From an uncultured Cellvibrio sp. (lineage in GTDB: Bacteria > Pseudomonadota > Gammaproteobacteria > Pseudomonadales > Cellvibrionaceae), in contig CAMLRI010000102.1 of NCBI GenBank assembly GCA_946482385.1, forward strand, positions 1-7,234: DNA of 7,234 nt. Direction: 5' to 3'. Below the pieces are notes generated by a model, which was not told the origin of the DNA, did not search any database, and saw nothing but the letters and a program-made list of their open reading frames with translations. Made by a program: the position numbers and the translations under genes. This document shows positions 1 through 6,137 of the stretch, piece after piece. Position 1 is the first letter of the stretch; every line of letters starts with the position of its first letter.

Positions 1-1
1 G

Positions 2-2017
2 GAGCTGTGGTTTTACCTGGTGACCTTTACCGGCCTGGCGACCCTGGTGTTTGGTGCCTATACCGCCCTGTTCAAGCACGACCTGAAAGGCCTGCTGGCC
101 TATTCCACCATCAGCCACCTGGGGCTGATTACCATGTTGCTGGGTTTTAGCAGCCAGTTGGCGGCGGTGGCGGCGCTGTTCCATATCATCAACCACGCCA
201 CTTTTAAGGCATCGCTGTTTATGGCGGCGGGCATCATCGACCACGAAACCGGCACCCGGGATATGCGCCGCATCAACGGTATGTGGCGCTATATGCCGGT
301 GACTGCCAGTGTGGCCATGGTGTCGGCTTCGGCCATGGCCGGGGTGCCGCTGCTGAACGGTTTTTTAAGCAAGGAGATGTTTTTTACCGAGACACTGCAA
401 GTGGCCATCTTGGGTGATTTCAGCTGGATAATCCCGCTGTTCGCGACATTTGCCGGCATTTTCGCCGTGGCTTATTCCTATCGTTTTATCCACGATGTGT
501 TCTTTAACGGCGCGCCTATCGAGCTGCCTATCTACCCGCCCCACGAACCCCCCGGCTATATGATCCTGCCCATGGCGCTGCTGGGGCTGCTGTGTTTGCT
601 GGTGGGGCTAATGCCTCATTTGCTGGTGGCGCCCTTCCTTGATGCCGCCAGCCTGGCGGTGTTGGGCAGTGGCATTCCCGAGTACCACATAGCCCTGTGG
701 CACGGGCTTAACCTGCCCTTGCTGATGAGTGTGGCGGCGCTTGTGGGTGGCCTGCTGCTTTACTACCAGCGCCGCGGCCTGTTTGCCTTTTACGAGCGCA
801 AATACCGCCGCGACGAAAAAGAGCTGTTTGAAAAGCGCATCCAAACCCTGGTGCGCCTGGCCCAGCGGGTGACCGACGCCTGCGAAAACGGCTCCCTGCA
901 GCGCTCCCTGGCGCTGTTGCTGGGCACGGCGCTGCTGCTGGCGGCGGTGGAGTTTTGGCCTTTGGGATCGCTGCTGGGCGCTGTCGCCCTGACCCCCCTG
1001 GACGGGGTTAGCCTGCTGCTGGCGGCGGTGCTGATGATCGCCGCCCTGGCCACCGTCATCATCCACCACAACCGCTTTGCCGCCCTGTTGGTGCTGGGGG
1101 TGGTGGGTTTGATTGTGTCCCTGGCGTTTGTGCGCTTTTCCGCGCCGGATCTGGCCCTGACCCAGATTTCGGTGGAGGTGGTGACCATTATCCTGCTGAT
1201 GCTGGCGCTCTACTTTTTGCCCCAGCAGACGCCCCATGAATCCGACCCCTGGCGGGTGGGGCGGGATTTGCTGCTGGCGCTGGCTGCCGGCACCGGGGTG
1301 GGGCTGCTGTGCCTGGCGATCCTCACCCGCCCCTACGACACCAGCCTGGCGGATTTCTTCCTCGCCAACAGCCTCAGCGGCGGCGGTGGCAGCAACGTGG
1401 TCAATGTGATTCTGGTGGACTTCCGCGGCTTCGATACCCTGGGGGAAATCACCGTGCTGGCCATTGCCGGCCTGGGGGTTTACCTGATGCTGGACGGCCT
1501 GCGCCTGCCTTTGCCCGGCGCCGATGGCGAGGGCCGCCAGTGGGCGAGGGACCCTTACCCGCCGATCCTGGTGGTGCTGTCGCGCATACTCCTGCCCCTG
1601 GCGCTGCTGGTATCTGTGTACATTTTCCTGCGCGGCCACAACCAGCCGGGGGGCGGTTTTATCGCCGGGCTGATCACCAGCATCGCGCTGATTTTGCAGT
1701 ATGTGTGCAGTGGCTCCGAGTGGGTGCAGCAGCGCCTGCCGCTGGATTACCGCCGCCTGGGGGTACTGGGCGTGTTGCTGGCGGCGCTCACTGGCGCCGG
1801 CAGCTGGCTGTTTGGCTACCCCTTCCTCACCACCAGTTTTACCCATGTGCACTGGCCGCTGGTGGGCGACTTTGAGCTGGCCACCGCCATGGTATTTGAC
1901 GCGGGTGTGTATATCGCCGTGGTGGGCGCCACCCTGCTGATGCTGGCGCAGCTGGGCAAGCTGGCGCAAACCACCTACGCCAGTATCCCCGCCATCAACA
2001 ATGAGGAGAACAACTGA
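2..2017 (+). CDS. mrpA: Mrp-type Na+/H+ antiporter subunit A fused to subunit B (5' end missing)
   Basis: This is the large membrane subunit of the Mrp (Mnh/Pha/Sha) cation/proton antiporter, related to NuoL of complex I. The reading frame is open from base 2, so the gene starts upstream; 671 residues are visible and roughly 250-270 N-terminal ones are probably missing. In order I see the end of the NuoL/ND5-like proton-channel domain, with the helix HATFKASLF (bases 191-217) and the GFLSKEMF motif; an MbhD-like (DUF4040) segment at about 1000-1230 containing [11 protein letters not shown]; an MbhE-like segment with [18 protein letters not shown] (about 1394-1447); and an MrpB domain from about 1550 to the end with [10 protein letters not shown] (1631-1660). 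Fusion of A and B is the known layout of Gram-negative group 2 operons, and no separate mrpB is present. The TGA stop overlaps the mrpC ATG by one base. The in-frame GTG at base 20 is internal, not the start. Confidence 0.95.
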   Translation, partial: ELWFYLVTFTGLATLVFGAYTALFKHDLKGLLAYSTISHLGLITMLLGFSSQLAAVAALFHIINHATFKASLFMAAGIIDHETGTRDMRRINGMWRYMPVTASVAMVSASAMAGVPLLNGFLSKEMFFTETLQVAILGDFSWIIPLFATFAGIFAVAYSYRFIHDVFFNGAPIELPIYPPHEPPGYMILPMALLGLLCLLVGLMPHLLVAPFLDAASLAVLGSGIPEYHIALWHGLNLPLLMSVAALVGGLLLYYQRRGLFAFYERKYRRDEKELFEKRIQTLVRLAQRVTDACENGSLQRSLALLLGTALLLAAVEFWPLGSLLGAVALTPLDGVSLLLAAVLMIAALATVIIHHNRFAALLVLGVVGLIVSLAFVRFSAPDLALTQISVEVVTIILLMLALYFLPQQTPHESDPWRVGRDLLLALAAGTGVGLLCLAILTRPYDTSLADFFLANSLSGGGGSNVVNVILVDFRGFDTLGEITVLAIAGLGVYLMLDGLRLPLPGADGEGRQWARDPYPPILVVLSRILLPLALLVSVYIFLRGHNQPGGGFIAGLITSIALILQYVCSGSEWVQQRLPLDYRRLGVLGVLLAALTGAGSWLFGYPFLTTSFTHVHWPLVGDFELATAMVFDAGVYIAVVGATLLMLAQLGKLAQTTYASIPAINNEENN

Positions 2018-2391
2018 TGGAAGCGCTGATTGCCCTGGTGATTGCGGTATTGGTGGGCTGCGGCGTTTACCTGCTGCTGCGCGCGCGGACTTTTCCGGTG
2101 ATCCTGGGGCTGACCCTGATCTCCTATGCCGTGAACCTGTTTATTTTTGTGATGGGGCGGCTGCGCACCGGCGCACCGGCGGTGCTGGGGCAGGGCGATA
2201 ACTACGCCGACCCGCTACCCCAGGCCCTGGTGTTAACCGCCATAGTCATCGGCTTTGCCATGACCGCCTTTGTGCTGGTGCTGGCGCTGCGCGCCCGGGC
2301 GGAACTGGGCAACGACCATGTGGACGGCAGCGCCGCCTTGGGTGAGAAACCGGTTCGGCCGGTGCGCCCCCTCGAGGAGGACGAAGTGTGA
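2017..2391 (+). CDS. mrpC: Mrp antiporter subunit C (NuoK-like)
   Basis: This is a 124-residue membrane protein of the NuoK/MnhC family and an essential subunit of the Mrp complex. Three hydrophobic segments are visible at about residues 2-21, 27-47 and 68-92. Family motifs are LTLISYAVNLFIFVMG (about 32-47) and DPLPQALVLTAIVI (65-78). The C-terminal tail is charged and proline-containing, presumably cytoplasmic. The ATG shares one base with the mrpA stop (TGATG), and a GAGGAGA Shine-Dalgarno (2003-2009) precedes it, so translational coupling with mrpA is likely. The length matches the family (about 110-125 residues). Confidence 0.96.
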   Translation: MEALIALVIAVLVGCGVYLLLRARTFPVILGLTLISYAVNLFIFVMGRLRTGAPAVLGQGDNYADPLPQALVLTAIVIGFAMTAFVLVLALRARAELGNDHVDGSAALGEKPVRPVRPLEEDEV

Positions 2392-3917
2392 ACCACTGGA
2401 TTATCGCCCCCATACTCCTGCCGCTGTTTACCGCGGTGCTGCTGATCCTGCTGTCCGGCCGCCGCCGCTTGATCCGCCAGCTCAGCCTGGCTTCCGCCGC
2501 CGGCCTGCTAGCCATCGCCCTGGGCCTGTTGCAGCTGGCCGACCAGGGCGGCATCCACCTCTATGCCCTGGGCAACTGGCAGCCGCCGTTCGGCATAGTG
2601 CTGGTACTGGATCGCCTTAGCGCCCTGATGCTGCTGGTTACCGCACTGCTGGCCTTTTTCAGCCTGGCCTATGGGGTGCGCGGCAACGACGCCCCCGGCG
2701 ACAAGCTGCACGCCATGGTGCACTTCCTGTTGCTGGGGGTGAACGGCGCCTTCCTCACCGGCGACCTGTTCAACCTGTTTGTGTTTTTTGAGGTACTGCT
2801 GATCGCCTCTTACGGCTTGCTGCTGCATGGGCGCGGCGCCGAGCGGGCGCGGGCGGGGCTGCACTATGTGGTGGTCAACCTGGTGGGGTCGGCATTGTTT
2901 CTGATTGCGGTTTCCGCACTCTACGGGGTGACTGGCAGCCTCAACCTGGCTGACCTGGCCGCCAAGGTTGGGCAAGTCAGCGCGGCCGATGCGCCCCTGG
3001 TCGCCACCGCCGGGGTGCTGCTGTTGGTGGTATTTGGCCTTAAGGCCGCCATAGCGCCCCTCTACTTCTGGCTGCCGCGCGCCTATGCCGCCGCCAGTGC
3101 GCCAGTGGCGGCCATGTTTGCCATCATGACCAAGGTGGGGGTTTACAGCATTGTGCGGGTTTATACCCAGGTATTCGGTGAGGCTGCCGGCCAAGTGGCC
3201 AACCTGGCCTGGCCCTGGTTGTGGCCGCTGGCGCTGCTCACCCTGCTGATGGGTTTGCTGGGCGCCCTGGCGGCGCGGGAGCTGCGGGTGCAAATCGCCT
3301 ATTTGGTGGTGGTATCGGTAGGCACACTGCTGGCCGGGGTGGCGCTCAACCGACCGCAAACCCTCAGCGCCAGCTGCTACTACCTGGTTCACTCCAGCCT
3401 GATTTGCGGCGCGCTTTTCCTGTTGGCCGACCTGATGCTGCGCCAGCGCGGCGAGCTGCTCGACCGCATCGTCAAAGGCCCGCGCCTGCGCCAGCCGGCG
3501 CTCTTGGGGGGGCTGTTTTTTGTCGCCGCCATCAGCGTGATTGGCCTGCCGCCGCTCAGTGGTTTTATCGGTAAAACCCTGTTGCTCAGCGCCGCCGGCA
3601 CCCAGGGCCAGGCGCCCTGGCTGTGGTTATTGTTGCTGGCTGGCAGCCTCGTCACCCTCATGGCGCTCAGCCGCTCCGGCTCCACTTTTTTCTGGCGCAC
3701 CGAGAACTATTCAGCGCCCGCCCCAGCCGCCGACCGGGGCGCGCTGCTGGCGGTAGCGGGATTGCTGCTGTGCCTGCTGCTTATCACCCTCGGCGCCAGC
3801 CGCTTGCTGGATTACACCCAGGCGCTGGCACAACAGCTGTACAACCCGGCTGCCTACATCCAGGCCATGGAATCCTTCCAGGCGCAGCCACTGCCGTCGC
3901 AACTATTGCCGCACTAG
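2388..3917 (+). CDS. mrpD: Mrp antiporter subunit D (NuoM/NuoN-like)
   Basis: This is a 509-residue polytopic inner-membrane subunit of the proton-pumping antiporter-like family (NuoL/M/N), one of the two likely ion-translocating subunits of Mrp. Residues expected from the family are present: a glutamate in LFVFFEVLL (E135), a lysine in GLKAAIAP (K219), a lysine in MTKVGVYS (K249) and a lysine in GFIGKTLLL (K396). The first two match the key proton-path residues known in MrpD and NuoM. The start is a GTG that overlaps the mrpC stop by four bases (GTGA), with a strong GAGGAGG site at 2374-2380; no better ATG is near, and residues MNHWIIAPIL fit the family N-terminus. The gene ends in two consecutive TAG codons (3915-3920). 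Confidence 0.96.
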   Translation: MNHWIIAPILLPLFTAVLLILLSGRRRLIRQLSLASAAGLLAIALGLLQLADQGGIHLYALGNWQPPFGIVLVLDRLSALMLLVTALLAFFSLAYGVRGNDAPGDKLHAMVHFLLLGVNGAFLTGDLFNLFVFFEVLLIASYGLLLHGRGAERARAGLHYVVVNLVGSALFLIAVSALYGVTGSLNLADLAAKVGQVSAADAPLVATAGVLLLVVFGLKAAIAPLYFWLPRAYAAASAPVAAMFAIMTKVGVYSIVRVYTQVFGEAAGQVANLAWPWLWPLALLTLLMGLLGALAARELRVQIAYLVVVSVGTLLAGVALNRPQTLSASCYYLVHSSLICGALFLLADLMLRQRGELLDRIVKGPRLRQPALLGGLFFVAAISVIGLPPLSGFIGKTLLLSAAGTQGQAPWLWLLLLAGSLVTLMALSRSGSTFFWRTENYSAPAPAADRGALLAVAGLLLCLLLITLGASRLLDYTQALAQQLYNPAAYIQAMESFQAQPLPSQLLPH

Positions 3918-3928
3918 TAGGGGTCACC

Positions 3929-4459
3929 ATGAATCCACAAGCTGCTACACCCCCCAAACCGCGCCGCTGGTTCCCGCACCCGGCGCTCAGCGTTTTTATG
4001 TTGCTGCTGTGGCTGCTGCTGGCCAACAGCATCAGCCTGGGCCAGTGGCTGCTCGGCGCTATCCTCGCCTGGTTAATCCCCTGGTTGGCCCAGGGCTTTT
4101 GGCCGGAGGCCCTGCAACTGCGCAGGCCCTTGGTGCTGGTGAAATTTGTAATGCTGGTGCTGTGGGATATTGTCATCGCCAACCTGGTGCTGGCGGTGCG
4201 CATCCTCGGCCCCCTGCACAAGCTGCAACCGGCCTTTATGAAAGTGCCGCTGGATATAGAACACGAATTCACCATCACCCTGCTGGCCAGCACCATCTCG
4301 CTCACCCCTGGCACCGTCTCCGCCGACCTCAATATGGCCGAGCGCTATTTGCTGGTGCACAGCCTCCATGTGGTGGATGTGGAAGCCGAAATCGCCAACA
4401 TCAAACAGCGCTACGAAGCCCCGCTCAAGGAGGTATTTGAATGCTCGCCCAGGCCATAA
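3929..4459 (+). CDS. mrpE: Mrp antiporter subunit E
   Basis: This is a 176-residue MnhE-family subunit, needed for assembly and full activity of the Mrp complex. The frame is open far upstream inside mrpD, but the start chosen is the ATG at 3929: residues from there (MNPQAATPPKPRRW, then a hydrophobic helix SVFMLLLWLLL) fit the family, and an AGGGGT site (3919-3924) lies just before it. Two N-terminal hydrophobic helices and a third around VLVKFVMLVLWDIVIANLVLAV are followed by the family signature SLTPGTVSADL and a soluble C-terminal part. The start is 11 bases after the first mrpD stop codon. The last 19 bases overlap mrpF in another frame. Confidence 0.93.
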   Translation: MNPQAATPPKPRRWFPHPALSVFMLLLWLLLANSISLGQWLLGAILAWLIPWLAQGFWPEALQLRRPLVLVKFVMLVLWDIVIANLVLAVRILGPLHKLQPAFMKVPLDIEHEFTITLLASTISLTPGTVSADLNMAERYLLVHSLHVVDVEAEIANIKQRYEAPLKEVFECSPRP

Positions 4460-4710
4460 ATATCGCCCTGCTGCTGCTCAGCCTTGCGCTGGCGCTGAAT
4501 CTGTGGCGGCTGATCATCGGCCCCTCGCTGCCCGACCGCATACTGGCGCTGGACACCATGTACATCAACGCCATCGCCCTGCTGGTAGTGTTCGGCATAC
4601 GCCAGGGCAGCATGCTCTACTTTGAAGCCGCCTTATTAATTGCGGTGATGGGTTTTGTCGGCACAGTCGCGCTCAGCAAATACCTGCTGCGCGGCGACAT
4701 TATTGAATAG
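4441..4710 (+). CDS. mrpF: Mrp antiporter subunit F
   Basis: This is an 89-residue membrane protein with three hydrophobic segments (about residues 3-21, 40-56 and 60-78), of normal length for MnhF/MrpF. The signature GPSLPDRILALDT (27-39) includes D32 in the conserved acidic loop region. The ATG lies inside the end of mrpE, 19 bases before the end of its stop codon, and is preceded by a near-perfect AAGGAGGT site (4427-4434) located in mrpE coding sequence, so translation is probably coupled to or independent of mrpE termination. The 3' end, including the stop codon, forms the first copy of a short tandem duplication (4693-4710). Confidence 0.95.
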   Translation: MLAQAINIALLLLSLALALNLWRLIIGPSLPDRILALDTMYINAIALLVVFGIRQGSMLYFEAALLIAVMGFVGTVALSKYLLRGDIIE

Positions 4711-4730
4711 CCTGGCGACATTATTAATAG
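4693..4730 (+). repeat. Short tandem duplication at the mrpF/mrpG junction
   Basis: Two near-identical copies lie 21 bases apart: GGCGACATTATTGAATAG at 4693-4710 and GGCGACATTATTAATAG at 4714-4730, differing by one deleted G, with CCT between them. The first copy encodes the last residues of MrpF (GDIIE) and its stop codon. The second is non-coding and ends at the start of the AGGAGG ribosome-binding site of mrpG. Confidence 0.9.
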
Positions 4731-4738
4731 GAGGCCCT

Positions 4739-5065
4739 ATGCCACTGTGGTTGGAATATCTCATCAGCTTTTGTTTAATCGCCGGCGCCCTGTTTGCACT
4801 CATCGGCTCCATTGGCCTGGCGCGCCTGCCGGATTTTTATTTGCGCCTGCACGGCCCCGCCAAAGCCACCACCCTGGGGGTGGGGGGCATCATCATCGGC
4901 TCGGTGATTTTTTTCTCCAGCCGCGGCGAAGGCCTGAGTTTGCACGAATTACTTATCGCCCTGTTTTTATTCATCACCGCCCCGGTCAGTGGCCACATAG
5001 TCGCCAAGGCCGCGCTGCATTTAAAGCTGGCCTGTGTTGAAAGAACCAAGGGCAAACCTTTTTAA
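4739..5065 (+). CDS. mrpG: Mrp antiporter subunit G
   Basis: This is a 108-residue MnhG/MrpG-family membrane subunit, the last of the Mrp complex. Motifs are GSIGLARLPDFYLRLHGPAK (23-42), TLGVGG and FLFITAPVSGHIVAKAA; three hydrophobic segments are visible. The frame is open upstream, but the ATG at 4739 is chosen because a TAGGAGG site (4728-4734) lies just before it and because residues before it overlap mrpF and do not resemble the family. The gap to mrpF is 28 bases, the widest junction in the operon, caused by a duplicated 17-18-base segment. No terminator hairpin follows. Confidence 0.95.
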   Translation: MPLWLEYLISFCLIAGALFALIGSIGLARLPDFYLRLHGPAKATTLGVGGIIIGSVIFFSSRGEGLSLHELLIALFLFITAPVSGHIVAKAALHLKLACVERTKGKPF

Positions 5066-5097
5066 TTTTTTAACTGCCAGTTTAGGAACCTGTTTAT

Positions 5098-5496
5098 ATG
5101 TCATTAACGGCAAACTTCACTGCTTACATCAACGCCTACGCCGCTAAAAATATCGAGCAAGTCAGCGCCATGTTTGCCGATGATATTCTGCTGCGCGACT
5201 GGAAAATTTCCGTGCGCGGCAAACCTGCTGCTATTGCTGAAACCGAAAAGAATTTCAAATCCGCCGAATCAATTGCCATTGAAATTCTACGCACCCACGA
5301 AGCTATCACCCACGAAGCTATCACCCACGAAGCTATCACCTACGAAGCTGTCACCCACGGAGCGACCACCAGCGTCGCCGGCGAACTGCGCATTGTGGTT
5401 GATGGCCGCGAGGAATTATTTGTGGTGGATATTGTGGAGTTTAATAGCGCAGGAAAAATCCAATCCATTCGCGCTTATTTGGGGCGGGGGGATTAG
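5098..5496 (+). CDS. NTF2/SnoaL-like small protein with internal pentapeptide repeat
   Basis: This is a 132-residue protein that looks like the NTF2-like/SnoaL-like superfamily, a cone-shaped alpha+beta fold used both by small enzymes and by ligand-binding proteins. The N-terminus (FTAYINAYAAKNIEQVSAMFADDILLRDW) has the typical helix-helix pattern followed by the first strand. It continues with GKPAAIAETEKNF, and the C-terminal half (AGELRIVVDG, ELFVVDIVEFNSAGKIQSIRAYL) has the alternating strands and closing motif of the family. No signal peptide is visible, so it is probably cytoplasmic. Residues 66-90 are a run of five THEAI-like pentapeptides inserted between predicted strands. An AGGAA site (5084-5088) precedes the ATG. 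It sits 32 bases after mrpG with no terminator between, so co-transcription is plausible. Function and substrate are unknown; I assign it by fold pattern only. Confidence 0.85.
   Translation: MSLTANFTAYINAYAAKNIEQVSAMFADDILLRDWKISVRGKPAAIAETEKNFKSAESIAIEILRTHEAITHEAITHEAITYEAVTHGATTSVAGELRIVVDGREELFVVDIVEFNSAGKIQSIRAYLGRGD
5293..5367 (+). repeat. 15-base tandem repeat inside the NTF2-like gene
   Basis: The unit ACCCACGAAGCTATC occurs three times exactly (5293-5307, 5308-5322, 5323-5337). A fourth copy with two changes follows (5338-5352), and then a more diverged fifth (5353-5367). In the coding frame it reads THEAI, THEAI, THEAI, TYEAV, THGAT. The unit length is a multiple of three, so gain or loss of copies would change protein length without a frameshift. 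Confidence 0.95.
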
Positions 5497-5625
5497 CTGC
5501 GGATATGTGCGACCAATAGGCATCCATGGCGCGCTGATCTGGATTTGATCGCAGCCTATAAGTCCTTAACCGTTTGATGATGAATGCCAAGCTTTTGGCT
5601 CCTGCCTCTGCAGCCCGTGCAGTCA

Positions 5626-5659
5626 AAAATAAGGCGCTAGTTCATTAGCGCCAAGTTTT
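5626..5659 (+). terminator. Probable intrinsic terminator after the NTF2-like gene
   Basis: A perfect 7-base-pair GC-rich stem GGCGCTA (5633-5639) / TAGCGCC (5646-5652) encloses a six-base loop. It is flanked by an A run on the left (AAAA, 5626-5629) and GTTTT on the right (5655-5659), which can extend the helix after a short internal mismatch. The T run is only four bases, so termination may be moderate. The symmetry would allow action in both directions. It lies 130 bases after the stop codon of the NTF2-like gene. Confidence 0.6.
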
Positions 5660-5760
5660 AACCCGCAAAGCCCCCTTTACTTTCTGCAGCAACACCGTTT
5701 GTTACAGCCGCGTGAATAACCTGGCGCCAGCTATTGGCTTATGAATACGTATGTAGTTCG

Positions 5761-5789
5761 TTGTTCAATACTAGTGATGCTCTTATAAT
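5761..5789 (+). promoter_or_regulatory. Candidate sigma-70 promoter for the NRPS gene
   Basis: TTGTTC (5761-5766) and a consensus TATAAT (5784-5789) are separated by 17 bases. The -35 box matches the consensus at only three positions (TTG), and other TATAAT hexamers occur nearby (5822-5827, 6115-6120), so chance occurrence in A+T-rich DNA is possible. If used, transcription would start near 5796 and leave a leader of about 340 bases before the NRPS start codon. Confidence 0.35.
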
Positions 5790-5866
5790 CAGGCGCACAA
5801 ATGGAATAAAAAATATTTTTTTATAATAAAACCTAATTCTCAATTGTTGCCAGCTTCTGTCGCTGG

Positions 5867-5894
5867 ATAGCTTGACCTGCAAGCTATTGCAGGT
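5867..5894 (+). promoter_or_regulatory. Two overlapping, mutually exclusive perfect hairpins
   Basis: Hairpin A pairs ATAGCTTG (5867-5874) with CAAGCTAT (5880-5887), an 8-base-pair stem with a five-base loop. Hairpin B pairs ACCTGCAA (5875-5882) with TTGCAGGT (5887-5894), an 8-base-pair stem with a four-base loop. The two share 5880-5882 and 5887, so only one can form at a time. Neither is followed by a T run, so neither is a terminator by itself. The function is unknown; the arrangement resembles a switch or a composite binding site. Confidence 0.6.
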
Positions 5895-6018
5895 GCCTTG
5901 CTTATAGGCGCGAGCTTACATGCTCAGAAATTCTTACGCGTATCCAAATCAATAGCTTTTCATGAGTTGTATTGCCAACAGGCTGTTGAGCTTTCTGTTG
6001 CCGTTTTTTTCACTTTGA

Positions 6019-6080
6019 TGGTTATAAATTCCCCGACTTAATTTCACAAAACTTCGAAATTAAGTCGTGGTTATAAAATT
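6019..6080. repeat. 12-base-pair inverted repeat flanked by direct repeats
   Basis: CGACTTAATTTC (6034-6045) and GAAATTAAGTCG (6056-6067) are perfect inverted copies separated by ten bases. The palindrome is flanked by direct copies TGGTTATAAATT (6019-6030) and TGGTTATAAAATT (6068-6080). No T run follows the right arm, so this is not an ordinary terminator. It lies 58-120 bases before the NRPS start codon, where an operator for a dimeric regulator or a stable leader hairpin would fit; a small mobile-element scar is also possible. Confidence 0.75.
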
Positions 6081-6137
6081 GCGTCACCAATTTTTTTGAA
6101 AAATTAGATGATCCTATAATATAAGGACGACGTGCTT

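Larger units (their letters stand above)
5497..6137. other. A+T-rich intergenic region upstream of the NRPS gene
   Basis: No convincing protein gene is visible in these 641 bases; the open frames are short and lack ribosome-binding sites. The stretch holds the terminator at 5626-5659, a 10-base palindrome CTGGCGCCAG (5721-5730), a candidate promoter (5761-5789), an A/T palindrome (5808-5821), overlapping hairpins (5867-5894), a T7 run (6004-6010) and an inverted repeat with flanking direct repeats (6019-6080). I see no tRNA or rRNA. It is far less G+C-rich than the mrp genes to its left. Confidence 0.7.

Noticed and set aside
608..1969. A long open frame on the minus strand opposite mrpA
   Set aside because: It encodes a glutamine-, histidine- and glycine-rich sequence typical of the antisense of G+C-rich membrane-protein codons, and it lies wholly over a well-supported gene.
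2508..3392. A 294-residue minus-strand open frame opposite mrpD
   Set aside because: It has the same Gln/His/Gly-rich antisense composition, no ribosome-binding site that stands out, and lies over conserved mrpD codons.
5293..5367. The short tandem repeats as a CRISPR array
   Set aside because: The units are 15 bases, directly abutting with no spacers, and translate as a regular pentapeptide within a gene.
5174..5548. A second open frame across the NTF2-like gene with SPTKL repeats
   Set aside because: It exists because the 15-base repeat stays open in other frames; the 5098 frame has the ribosome-binding site and the protein-fold pattern.
5577..5648. A short open frame starting ATGATGAATGCC after the NTF2-like gene
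   Set aside because: It is about 23 codons long, has no ribosome-binding site, and its end lies within the terminator hairpin.
5920..5955. An 11-codon frame (MLRNSYAYPNQ) as a leader peptide
   Set aside because: It has only a weak AGG upstream at a long distance and no run of regulatory codons; it is too short to support.
6092..6120. A consensus TATAAT at 6115-6120 with TTTTTT or TTGAAA upstream as the NRPS promoter
   Set aside because: TTGAAA is only 13 bases away and TTTTTT is a poor -35. Transcription would begin near 6127, inside the ribosome-binding site, leaving almost no leader.
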